Origin: Onchocerca volvulus
Lineage: Eukaryota; Nematoda; Chromadorea; Rhabditida; Onchocercidae
Reading direction: 5' to 3'
Length of the DNA stretch: 64,000 bases
NCBI GenBank assembly: GCA_000499405.2
Contig: HG738137.1
Location: 3,224,001-3,288,000, forward strand
In this document: positions 1 to 11,445 of the stretch, piece by piece
Layout: every line of letters begins with the position of its first letter
How positions within the stretch are numbered: position 1 is the first letter of the stretch
The notes under the pieces: generated by a model
Seen by the model: the letters and a program-made list of their open reading frames with translations, nothing else
Told to the model about the DNA's origin: nothing
Database searches by the model: none
Program-made: the position numbers and the translations under genes

Positions 1-310
1 TTAATAAGTCACTAAGTTTAAATAGTGAAAGCAAAACATATCAAACACAATAACGCTTTTATTTCACTAAGATATACCATGAGCCTTTCCCTTAAACCTT
101 TGCTATGTTTCATATAACAGAGGAACATTTTATGTTTTAACGTTTCTTCAATAAATGCATCATGCATAGTCTGCTGTATGATAGTTTTCCACCGAGCACT
201 TTGAAATCTTCCAAGGACACGAATATATATGTTCTTTGTGATGGGACTCTTCAATAATTTATAGTGATAATGAATTGTCTACAACAGCTGGTATTTATGG
301 ATTCGTGGAA
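1..310. other. Gene-free left edge
   Basis: AT-rich sequence downstream of the 311-949 minus-strand gene. A 78-codon minus-strand frame at 18-254 has no recognisable domain and no clear splice link to the neighbouring gene, so I do not call it coding. It probably holds the 3' UTR of the 311-949 gene. Confidence 0.4.
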
Positions 311-949
311 TTATTCCTGTTCATTTGTTTCTGTTAATTCGATTTTCTCATGGATCAATGCTTCTGGATTGCGTTTTGCCTGTTTGGGAAGGAATCTCTC
401 TGGATGTCGACTCATTTTATGATATAAACGTTGCATGGCTAAATTACCTAGACGTTGCTTTGCTTTACACTCAGTGATAATATCCGGCTGATCACCCACA
501 TCCCAACGAGTATGCAAAACAATTTGCAAATTAGTGAGTTCATTCTGAAAGAATAGAGCGATGATTATGGCTACGATAGCTGCTGTAAAGATTGGTAAGA
601 GGAACATAGCAGCAAGCCAACCCAGTACGGCCCATTTCGCATCATAACTCATCTCAGCAACTCCGTTGATAAACATGATCATGCGACGTTTAGTTTCAGT
701 CATCATACGACCAGCCTTTACCAATCTATTCGTGATGTGGAGGAAAGCATCGGTAATATTCTCGATGGTATCCGAACGGGCATTATCAATATCTAGAAAT
801 TGATTTCTGTCTGATAACCATTGTTCTTCTTTTGCTTTTTGTTTGGAATCCGTCAGTGCTTTTACAAATATATTGTTTGGTGATGATACGGAATAGAAGA
901 AAAGAATGGTGATAAAACTGAGAAATGTATTACAAGACATAATATTCAT
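311..949 (-). CDS. Small membrane protein of unknown function, single exon
   Basis: An uninterrupted 212-residue frame from ATG at 949 to a stop at 311. The N-terminus is hydrophobic (about residues 8-24, TFLSFITILFFYSV), consistent with a signal peptide or anchor. A second, long hydrophobic stretch lies at about residues 105-136 (WAVLGWLAAMFLL then FTAAIVAIIIALFF). The part between them is charged and holds an N-glycosylation sequon (NIT). The C-terminal 75 residues are basic and hydrophilic, ending ETNEQE. An in-frame Met four codons downstream is an alternative start. I recognise no family. A nematode-restricted membrane protein is an inference from the organism, not from homology. No intron is needed, which is unusual beside the heavily split neighbours. 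Confidence 0.6.
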   Translation of the reverse strand: MNIMSCNTFLSFITILFFYSVSSPNNIFVKALTDSKQKAKEEQWLSDRNQFLDIDNARSDTIENITDAFLHITNRLVKAGRMMTETKRRMIMFINGVAEMSYDAKWAVLGWLAAMFLLPIFTAAIVAIIIALFFQNELTNLQIVLHTRWDVGDQPDIITECKAKQRLGNLAMQRLYHKMSRHPERFLPKQAKRNPEALIHEKIELTETNEQE

Positions 950-2355
950 TCACAGATTTATCATTAATGCGCAACAAAGTACCAAAATCTCTTCCTCAAT
1001 TTCCGTAGTGTTACGAATATAAACGAGACAAGTTAATAAAATGTAAATCAACATCTTATAATTTCATTTTTATAGTAGAAGAGAAATTTGCATGTTTCTG
1101 TCAACAATTTAAATGTCTTTTTTCTGTATTTGATTTGATAGCTTCTAGAAATAGTTTAGAGAGCACTGAGTGTCACAACTTCATATAAATTCTGCATGAA
1201 ATAAGAAAGATGAAACGATCTTAGAATTATTAATGATCATCAAAGGAAAGGGACGAAATACTGGTAGACTGTAAAGAATTAGTACAGTTCACAGCTGCTC
1301 ATTTTAACCAAAATACCGTTGACAAGAAAGGAAAGGTGAAGAAGTGGGGTCAGTTCTGAGAGAAAAGGTCAAGTTTTTTCAAATAAAGGACTAGAGAAAA
1401 GAATGATGGAATGATAACGCGGATGAACCCCTCATCTTTAAAGACACTTGTTAAATTTGAGAAGAGGAAAGGCATGTGGGAGTGCCTCAGACAGGTTAAT
1501 ATCCAAATTGCGAAGTATTGCAATTTTTCTCGAATTAATTCACAGTCGAAGAGGTATGGTGGGCGTTCGTTGTCGGTTCAGGGGTCATGTCAGAGGTCAT
1601 TCAGATGCTTTGGGGGTTACATTGATTGATCTTATTTCAGGCATTTGCTAGCTTCAGTAATACTTGGACGTAGGCACGAGTTCGCTGCGATCCCGAGTCA
1701 AATACGTATGTGAAGAGAGAAAGAAGGGACTGTGCCTTGACTCGCTGCCTGCGTCACTTGTTCGTCTCACGAGTTACCCGTCAATTTCAACGTCTTTCTT
1801 TTTAGTATCATTTTTCGGATTTCATCCAATAAAGAGCCTAAAAATATTTATCGATCTTAGAAATCGCAGATTCAATGCTTCTAAATTTGCGGTTCAATAA
1901 TTAGCTATTCATTCTAGAAAATACTGGGCAATTTTATCTTTATTTTTGATTTTTCAAAGGGACAAGTATTACTACTTTCAATAATAACATGAAACTATAA
2001 ATATCTCGACCATTATCTTAGCTTCTAAGAGATCTGATCCGACCACTTTTTCATCATTTACATATCTTGCAGTTATGTCCATGATTTGGAGACAAGTTGC
2101 ACTAGTATGTCGAAGAATTATAGCGAATTTGAAAAAAATTTAGGATATGTATTTTTTTTCTGAATGCTAATAAAATTTGATGAGTAGCTCCAGATCAGGT
2201 ACGATGTATCTAATCCCATTATTATTTCAGCAAGCATTGAACGTTGAATGAGCATCTAAAAAAATTACTCGATATAAAGGAATAAGAGCAGAGGGATTTG
2301 GTCAAATTTTATATACATAAGTATACTCTGATGCACTGAGAATCAGTCAACTATT
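950..2355. other. Intergenic region between divergent genes
   Basis: Upstream DNA shared by the minus-strand gene at 311-949 and the plus-strand ARFGAP1 gene. The segment at about 1410-1800 is less AT-rich and holds overlapping plus-strand frames of 65-78 codons, but none has a domain, a good start or splice-site support. Both promoters probably lie here; no specific element can be named. Confidence 0.4.
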
Positions 2356-5190
2356 ATGGCCAGTCCACAAACGCGACGTATCATTCAAGATATTCGAGCC
2401 GTTCCTGGAAATAATGTTAGGTTTTTTCAAGTTTTCACAATAAAAAGGAACTCTTTTTTTCATCAGTTTTGGATCCAAAGTTTTCTTTGCTTTTAATACT
2501 AGTTTATCCGATCATTATTTATCAGATTTGCTTTGAATGTGGCGCTAGTAATCCTCAGTGGGCCAGTGTGACATATGGAATTTGGCTATGTTTAGATTGT
2601 TCTGGTTTGCATCGCGGTTTGGGTGTACACATTAGGTTTGCTCTTATTTTTATTTATGTTATTTAGTGTATATAAGCTTTTTTTATCAATATTTATCATG
2701 ATTATCTTTTTATTAAGCGACGAAATGTAGCAGTTCAAGATAAAAGAAATAAAATAATTTTTTTCGACTAGTAATACAAACAAAAATATCTTTGTTTGCA
2801 GCTTTGTTAGATCTACAACAATGGATAAGTGGAAGGATAGTGAGCTAAAAAAAATGAAAGCGGGAGGCAACAGAAAAGCATTAGAATTTTTAAAAAGTCA
2901 GCCAGATTACAAATCAAACTGGTCACTTCAGGAACGATATAATTCGAGAGCAGCTGCTCTTTTACGAGATAAGGTGTGATTTTTAGGAAAATTAATATAT
3001 TAATTTAAATGGATATTTGAAAAATACTTTCAAGGAATATATTTAATTCTTTTATTTCAAGGTGTTAGCAGAATCAGAAAACCGTGAATGGTCGGTCGAA
3101 ACATCGCCAGCAAGAAATTATACTCCAAATGCTTCACTAAATCCATCATCTCATTCACAAATCAGTGGAAATAGCAGTTCAAATAGTTTATCAGCTTATT
3201 ATGGAGGCAATGTAACTCAGATTGGAAACGATTCATATCATTCTGATTATGATAATTCGTAATTATCTTGTTCTTTAAACAATTTCCTCTATTTTGTATC
3301 TAGAGAATTTTACTACTCTTTAGTAATAGTTTTCTTCCCAAAGGTTTATCTTTCACTGTGATTTATCTCACTGCAGTTCAAGCTGTAATTTTTTTCCAGT
3401 GGTTGAGCTTTTCGATGGGTCTTAGGAGCATTCATATTTTAATTTTACATTTTTTTTTTATTTTTCAAATGTAATTTCATTAAAAATTTCAGTGGAAATC
3501 GCTATCAAGGTTTCGGCAATGTTCAAATGAACAATAAAGATCCATCCAATGAATTGCTGTCTGGTGCTTTGTCATCTCTTTCCGTGGTAAATTTTAGTAA
3601 TTCAGTCCAGTTTATTTTATTTAGTTACGGACATCCTCTAAAAATTTTCGGGGATTTATTCTGAATATTACTGGTTATGTATATAGATTTTCTGTATATT
3701 ATATATAATTTTTTCTACACTCTACTTTTAGGGTTGGAATATGCTAAGTAAAGGTGCAACAACCGCTGCTTTGTATGCCAAAGATATTAGCTCACAAGCA
3801 ACAGCAAAAGCTACTGAGCTCAGTGAAAGTGTTAGTGAAATGATACAGCCAATCTTTTTTTATTTCTTGATTAAATTTGGTAGTAATCGGAGCATTCAAA
3901 CATTTGTAATTTTGTTATGATTTTAAACAAAATCGTAACGATTGCCACATAAAGAATTACTGATGTAGTTTATTATTGCTTAAATTATCATATTCATGTT
4001 ACTGAAATTCAGGTTCGAGATGGGACACTGTTGAATAAACCAGGCTTAGGAGGTTTGGCGCAAAAAGCCACTGAAATAGGGTCCAAATCCTGGACGGGAA
4101 TATCAAATTTTATTAAAAGTCCATCTTTGCAAGGTTTCGTTGTCCCCGGAAAAAGGTTATTAACTTTTGATTTTTATTGTTCGATTTATTTTATTCCAAA
4201 AATTTTTTCTCTGTGGAAATTTTTGCTCCTAGAAAATTTTTGCTGTCGATAAAATATAGGAGATTTTTTTGTAGTCGTTAAACAACTCATAAATCAGTTT
4301 TTTAGTAAGATTCAGTGCATTGAAACTTCATTTTTTTAGCGAATATGAAGACTTAGCTACACCGAACAATCAAGAGAATAGATTTTTTGACCAACAAGCA
4401 AGCAATTATCAAACATGCAGGTAGATGTTTTTTTATTTAATAATGAAGTTCTCGGATATGACATCATTTTATCCTTGTCTACACTTGATAATGATCAGAA
4501 TATATTTGGAACATTTTAGAAATAATTCAACTGAACGTGACCATCCAAAATTTCCCGTCCCATCTGATTCCGTCAATTATGGTTAGTTAATTTTCTAATT
4601 TTTCCTTTCTTGTAGTTGTATTTTATCCAAGTCATGTCTGTGTCACATTATACCTATCGATTTTGTTGAATTTTCAGAAATAATTCAAAAATATCTTGGA
4701 AATAAAATAATAAGCATACAGCGTAGTCACAATTTAAGCTTTATTTTCCAAGTATAATATGAGATCAGTAGTATTCAAATTCTTAAAAATTATTTTTTTT
4801 CTCTTAAACTACATCTTTTCACAATTTAATAGGCCCGCATTTAGGTAATTCGGTTCAGTTAAGTTCGATAGCAGATTCAAAGCAGTCTAGCAATAAGATA
4901 TCAGCGATGGCCAAAAGAGAGGTCTGCATTTGCATTATTAACAAAATTTTATTAATATTTCAGAAGATTTTATGTACACTTGTGATTTCTCTCAATAATC
5001 TTCATTTTAGCAAACTCCCCCACTGATCGATTTTTCTTTGAATGACAACAAAATGGTCACAAATGAAGCGATGATTACGGCTCGCGTGCAAGAAGATCCA
5101 ATTAAGATAACTAAAGCCACGATAAACAGTAAAAAAGCAGCACCAAAAAAAGATTGGGACGATGATGCATGGGAATTGCTGAATCAATAA
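2356..5190 (+). CDS. ARFGAP1: ADP-ribosylation factor GTPase-activating protein 1 (ARFGAP1 type)
   Basis: Activates GTP hydrolysis on Arf1 at the Golgi, driving COPI coat release. Eleven exons: 2356-2415, 2526-2635, 2802-2973, 3062-3258, 3493-3586, 3732-3830, 4013-4155, 4340-4420, 4520-4581, 4833-4921, 5011-5190; all junctions are in phase and give 428 residues (human is about 406). The start MASPQTRR matches the family. The zinc finger C22-x2-C25-x16-C42-x2-C45 is intact and is followed by the arginine finger R50 (GLHRGLG). The block [16 protein letters not shown] and the EWSVETSPA region follow as in animal ArfGAP1. Downstream, GNRYQGFGN and the Ser/Thr/Ala/Gly-rich segments with VGWNML and KSWTGIS resemble the curvature-sensing ALPS region. 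The C-terminus [11 protein letters not shown] resembles the coat/adaptor-binding tryptophan tail. An AATAAA lies at 5701. Confidence 0.95.
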
Positions 5191-5533
5191 TTTAATTGGT
5201 TTTTGAAAATGATTTCAGAACTGATTATTCAATTATTTAGAGAAAGCAAAATATTGCGTGTAATCGTAGTCATTGTTTTCTTTCCTTTTATAAAATGTTC
5301 ATTTCTTTCTGAAGAATGAAATAATATACAATAGCAAATGAAATGAAATGTTAGAATTACTTTATTTTACCGGAGCAGATTCTTTACTTAGTCTTGGGCA
5401 CTAGTAATATCAGGAAGATAAAGAAATTATTTAGTACAGTTCTTTTTCTTTTTTTTTTTTTTTTTTTTTTTTTTTCAGATTGTCAGGAACATGGCTATAA
5501 ATTTGACTTGGTTCTCAACTATTTTAGATTAGT

Positions 5534-5603
5534 TTTTTTTTTTCAGTTCTTGAGATCTTTTCCTGAAGAAATAGGAAAAGATCTCAAGAACTGAAAAAAA
5601 AAA
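5534..5603. repeat. Perfect inverted repeat, 31-bp arms, 8-nt loop
   Basis: The left arm 5534-5564 and right arm 5573-5603 are exact reverse complements, separated by GAAGAAAT. The outer third of each arm is a T run or A run; the inner 21 bp are mixed sequence (TTCTTGAGATC is visible). It lies about 340 bp beyond the ARFGAP1 stop. It could be a foldback element remnant, a small hairpin RNA source or a chance duplication next to poly-T. Confidence 0.85.
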
Positions 5604-8600
5604 TTTTTGAAATTTTGAAATCATTTCATGCCATCTAAAATCTAGCCACCCATTATCTGCTTGGAAGCTTTTTTTTACAGACTAGTTCAGTACTTATTGG
5701 AATAAAAACTTATTTTTGGAGTGTTTTTATTTATATTTTTATTATGATTTTCGTAAATGAGTTTACAGAAAAATATAGTCTTTCTGTATGATATATAATC
5801 GAGTTATGAGTGGAAAAGAAGATTACAAATCGAGCTGAATCCCTCGCAATTTATTATTTCGATTGTGTAAAATATTTCATTGATATTTTGTGATTGCTTT
5901 TTCAGTTTGATTTTTCTTGATATTTTGTATACTATTTTTAATTTCGATATCTTAATATCATTTACATTATTCTTCCTGTGGTTTTTAAAATTTTCTTGTA
6001 TTGGGAAGTAATTTTAGACTCTTGGCATCATTCTTCAAGAGAATTTGTTTTCGTTCTGTTATGTTTAAAAAAAAGAATTGTAAATGTTTCTGTTGTTTTG
6101 CATACGTATGTTCGCTTCTTTCTCGTTTATCTGTGATGTGTTGTGTTACTTTTTTTTTTTTGGCATCGTAGCTGCTCATTTAGCGTATTCCGTGCTGATT
6201 CTTTCTAAATGGTAAAACTTATCTTTCGTTCAGTTGTTCACTTTAATATTGTTACTGTCAGAGAATGCAACTCTTTCATCACATTTCATAGAAAAATTAG
6301 ATGGATTTCATACGCTGAAATGCTGGCTTTTTGCCATCAACACGACTCCAGGATTCTCCGATTCATCTCGCATTCATGTTTTATTATAATCATATCACCA
6401 ATTTACACAGTTTCCCCTAAAAATCAATCCGCTAATTGGATTGTAATGAAATAATGAATTAAATGATACAGCTTATATCGTCGCATTCAGATGTTTGCTG
6501 TACAGATACTTTTTGCATAGAAAATGGATCAGATGTGCTTAAAATTTATATTTTAAATTGAATTGAAACACTGTACTGTAAATAATAGTCGCAAATCCCA
6601 AGATTAATTTGATGACGAAAATATCGTTAGAGATAATGTACAATGATCAGTAAAAGGTTAGTATAATTTCAATGAGCGCTACTGACTTGCAAAAATTTCA
6701 AATATGTTAGAATGCTTGAAGCAAACTATGGAACTAATCTGCAATGATTCCATTCCCTCAGTTCGTTGTTGTCTCTCTCATTTGGATAAGTATGGATTTT
6801 TCTAAAACTTATTATCAGGATTAGTAACTGAAGTTGGAATATCGCCTTTTAAGTTTCGCTTTTTCGTCACGCAAGTTATTCCTGATCTCATTGCATTGTT
6901 TTGTAAAATTATTGAATTGAATGGTACATCGACTCTTGTTTTCTTTATTTCAGCCCTTTGGTGTAATAATTATCAAAAAACATTCACTATTTTACTGTTT
7001 TCTCAACTATTTTCTTATAATAGCAATATTAAGAACATAAATTTCTTTACTGAATTTATAGCTTCAGATATTTTCACCACTGAAATCGTATTTGTATGGG
7101 TCAAAAATGATGGGAAAAAAGTCATCAGGTCCTTCAATCAACTTTTGCTAAGAAAAGGTAGATTTTTGTCCTTATCCTTCCATACTATGAAAACGACATT
7201 ACTCGTATCTTCTCCCCTGATTCATCAAGGATGAAGTTTCCTAGACGTATTTCATAGGTTTTAGATCAAAATGTGTAGAGCGATCTATTTTGGATAATTT
7301 GAGTATTGGAATTGTAGTTCTGTCATGATTACGGTTTATTTTTTTGACTTGAAAATTTTTCGGATGAAATTCGAAAAATTCATGACATTTTGAACACCGT
7401 AAAAGAGCACTGATTTGAAATTCCATTATTTAAAAAATATTTTTACAAATAAAGACAAGATGATCATGGTAATCAGAATAAGAAAATTCTAAGACGTCAA
7501 AAATCTCTATATTTCGAATGGTATGTATTGAAAAAGTTCTTAGTAGTACGACAATTTTATGCAAAAAAAAGTGGCAATGCTCAAAAATTTTTTGTAATTA
7601 ATAACATCGAAAAGACTAAAAAATCAGTATAAAAAAGTTAAGACATTTTTTTTTTCAGAATAAATTTCATGTTTCGATTATTTATTTCGTGTAGCATTGT
7701 GTTGTTGCTTGCTTTATCATTTCACTTTTGATCAGAAATTCCTTTCAATTAAAATCAAAAATACTACAGAAAATAGCAGATCAAGTCAAACACTCTATAG
7801 AATTTGACAGAAGAAAAGGTTATCACAATGCTTCATACAAATAGCAAAAAATATAATCAATCATATACCGTGGGAAATGATAAGGAGTATGAAGGGACTT
7901 GGAAATGCAGAATTAATGCAGCATTTTTAGTTAGTTTGCGGTATTTTGACGATCAATTCTTCTTGTATGGGTTTGTTCCGAGAATTTCTTTAGTGTCCTT
8001 TAGGATATCACCACAATTCGTTTCAAAACATGCACAGCTGCAGCTAAATCTGTTCTTTCTCTCAAAATTTGTTCATATTCTAGTTGCTTGCGATGATGAT
8101 ATTCTCTGTTGTCTACAAATCAAAAATTACTTTTCCAAGTTATTATCTGTCGAAATTGTTGCTTTTTTTGCTTTTTCATTTTTTCATAAATATTGGAATG
8201 ACAATAGGTCTTTTACCTAAAATATATAAATAGCCAAGTAGGAAGCTAATGTGATTAGATCTTCTTACATTGTTTTACTTTTGTCATTGTGTCTAATTTT
8301 TATTTGCATATTACGAAAAGAAAAATTGTTTTTTGAGAAATGGAAAGCATTATTTTTAAGGGAAATAGAAGAAATCATCTCCAAGTATTCAAAACTAATT
8401 GACAGCACTGCAAAGAATACAAAGGATTTAAAATTTTTAAGAAATTTTACTTTTTGCCTTTTGGAGAATTCTTCACGTTCAAACGAATATTTATGCTTTC
8501 GAAATTGTTTGTTGAGATATTTCTTACGAGGTTTCTTCAATTTCTTAGTATATTTTTGGTCATTTTCTTATCAGAAAACGCACCGCTGTCGTTCAACTGA

Positions 8601-9499
8601 GTCATAACGATGATATTATATTTGCTATTACATGCTGTAGCATTTTATCATAAATCAGCAGCTAAGGAAGTTTTTTATCTTTAAGGGACTGATAAGTTGA
8701 GAAATAGTCTGCAGTTTCATTTTTTGACTAATTTGGCAATATTGAAATTTTTGCTTTAGCAAAGAAAAATCAAAAAAACTGAAATCAATCAAAAAAAAAA
8801 AAACTCGAGAAGCTCGCTAAAATCGTCCCGAAAAAACTAATGAGTGAACACAAGAACGGAAAATTAACCTATTCACTATCTTTGATCATCACTTATCTTT
8901 CGTATCAATTGTTCATTTAAAATTTTTTATGATAATTCTGCCGTAAAAATTGCCATAAGCAAAACAAGTCAAAAATCATTTTTCATATCGAAAAGTGCTT
9001 TAAAGTCTTAAACGTTTTAAACGATAATCAAGCAATGCTGATGATATAAATGATAACGCTGGTTCAAATTTTCTAAATTTTTTAAACGATAAAAAATTTC
9101 TCATTAAAAGAAACAAAAGAAGAGCCAGACGGAAATAGAAGGAAGGAATACATCCCAAATATATTCCTTATCACTAGTTGATAATGTTAGTCTGTAAAGA
9201 ACAGTTAGATTAGAAATGGAAAAAATGAGAAAAAAGGCTATTAATTAACTACTAATTAGTTAAAGATAAGTTGAAGATCTGTACTTTTTTATTTCATTAA
9301 TGAATTTCAAAATGTATCTCCAAGTTGCTGTGTCATAATTTTTTGTTGCCAAGATGAGGCAAGCTATTTCAAGCAGATATACTTGTTAACTTCTTCTGCT
9401 CCATGATTTTATCAGTAACACCCTTTCTCTCTTCAAGCAAGCAGTCGTTCTATTTCTTTACGATTTTTGATTTTTTACTGATTTTGATTTTTTTTAATG

Positions 9500-9502
<3 letters not shown>

Positions 9503-9537
<35 letters not shown>

Positions 9538-9563
9538 CACCCCCAAAATATATATATATATAT
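9503..9563. repeat. (TA)n microsatellite, two blocks
   Basis: About sixteen TA units at 9503-9534, then a C-rich spacer (GACCACCCCCAAA), then a second AT block to about 9563. The two blocks can pair with each other, so a cruciform is possible. Likely polymorphic in length. Confidence 0.9.
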
Positions 9564-11445
9564 TTTTTTGTAACGACTTTTGATGTTGATTTTTATGTTA
9601 TTGCAAAAAATGCAATATCTGATATCACAAAGGTATTTCTTTGTAGAAGCAAACTTTTTTTGATTATTCTTTTTAAAATAAATGGATTGCACCACTGTAG
9701 CAGTTAAATAATTGATAATACAAAAAATAAATGCATTCCATGAATTATGATTGCTTTTTTATTTGTGCTGGAAATGTTGAAACTCCAATGCCGTACGAGA
9801 CAAAGTTATGGAAATTTCAAAACAATGGAATTTTGAATCTCATTTAAAATAAAATATATATATTAGTACCAAATCATTACCCTTCTGATATTATCTTATC
9901 ACTTTCGACAAGTTAATGTTGCGCTTTTCAGTCCAGTTCATATGTTCGTGTTATTATTGCTGACGATTTCAAAAAATATTTTCCCTGAATGTTTTTTCAA
10001 AAAATGGGAACTAAAAAATCTTGAGTCCAAAAGGATTCGGAAAATATTACAACCAGTAGATAATGCAAAATGCATTAGTATTTATTAAGTGAAATAAACA
10101 TGAATGTTGACCAACCAACTATTGATAACACCGGTTATGATATGAAAATTAGAAAAAATTTCCGTAATGCTTCCTCAAGAAATTACTTTTTACAAAATAT
10201 TAATAAAAGTTTCATTTTCATCAATTTCATTGTTTCTATAGATCTATTTTGACGATTCTAAAATAACTTTTCTGATTTAATTAATATTATATATGATACT
10301 ACTTATTCTTAAAATATAGATTTCATTATTGATTTTATATTAATTAATCATCTTCGGATTCTTTGTAATGGTACTCTAATCAGCTTTTCTAACCGCTACG
10401 GATTTTCTCTCATTATTTTTTGGCAATCATAGGCATATAATGTTTTTCAGAACTTAATGCTCTATTGTAATTAGAGCATTTTTGTAGAAAGTAGATGTAA
10501 TTAATATTTAACTTCCACAGAGCAATTTTTTGCTAAGATTCAGCCATAATAAATTACAAAGACGAGCCAGAAAATATCCAAGCCAAACCAACTACTTTAT
10601 TTGGTAATTAGCTCGGAATATAAACTGTTATAAATACAGAATCATACCTCCCTCACCTCTCATATCCTTGAACATAATATATATGACACCACTTCATTAC
10701 ACCTATCACTAATTACATATAAGTACGTCCTTCAAATACACCCAGTTAATGCCATTTCCTTCCGCCTAATCAATTCCTGAGTAATCCCAAGTGTTATCTA
10801 GATAATTTAGATTGCTAGAGCTCTTGAAACAAAAAATTCCAATAATCTTTTTATTCATACAGATGATCCAGATTAAAGCCCAAAAGCAGACAACCTGGCG
10901 TAATGATGCATTTAATTTGTTGCAATGAAAATGAAATTACAAGACGAAAAAGTAATTTCTCCAATTTAAAACGGACTGGTTCAGGTTATTTGATGATAAT
11001 ATATTGACACAACAAAAACACGGATGAAATATTCTGGAATATGAAGAAAAGTGAAAAACAGTGGAATGCAAAATGTGCATTAGGCAAAATGAATGTTTTT
11101 GAAAAGACCGATATATTTTGTGAAATAATATTAAGAAAATAAGTACATACAGTACGGATTCACAAATGAAACAAAAATGAAAATTCGATATGCATTCGTT
11201 TCGAATAAGAAAGTAATCGGAAAAACATTTCACGAAATGGCCATGACAATAATCGATTTCTAAGTCAAAATAAATTAAAAAAAAAAAAACTTTTTTAGAA
11301 ATTTCAACATTTCTTAGGACTTCAGATGCAGCCATTTAACAATAATTTCAGAATTTTAAAAAGAAAAATAATAACATAAATTACATAGGTAAATGAAATC
11401 TTGAAAAAAGCATATTATGAATAAAAATCATGATTATGGTCAGTC

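Larger units (their letters stand above)
5191..11445. other. Long AT-rich intergenic region without a supported gene
   Basis: About 6.2 kb between ARFGAP1 and exc-4. It contains the hairpin at 5534-5603, a run of T at about 5449-5475, a (TA)n microsatellite at about 9503-9563 and a small 9-bp stem at 10456-10480. Frames of 60-138 codons occur on both strands (for example 7804-8220 and 8251-8607) but are rich in Phe, Lys, Asn and Ile, have no domain and lack splice support, so I regard them as chance. The 3' ends of both flanking genes should lie at the borders. Confidence 0.45.

Noticed and set aside
7804..8607. Two adjacent plus-strand ORFs of 138 and 118 codons
   Set aside because: Phe/Lys/Ser-rich composition typical of AT-rich noise, no domain, no splice sites, and an opposite-strand frame overlaps.
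10863..10928. 21-codon plus-strand frame after a TTCATACAG acceptor (MIQIKAQKQTTWRNDAFNLL)
   Set aside because: Looks protein-like but is too short and isolated, with no upstream or downstream exon.
10937..11335. 132-codon minus-strand ORF directly downstream of exc-4
   Set aside because: Very rich in Phe, Ile, Cys and His from AT-rich sequence, lies after the exc-4 stop, and shows no domain or membrane topology that repeats a known family.
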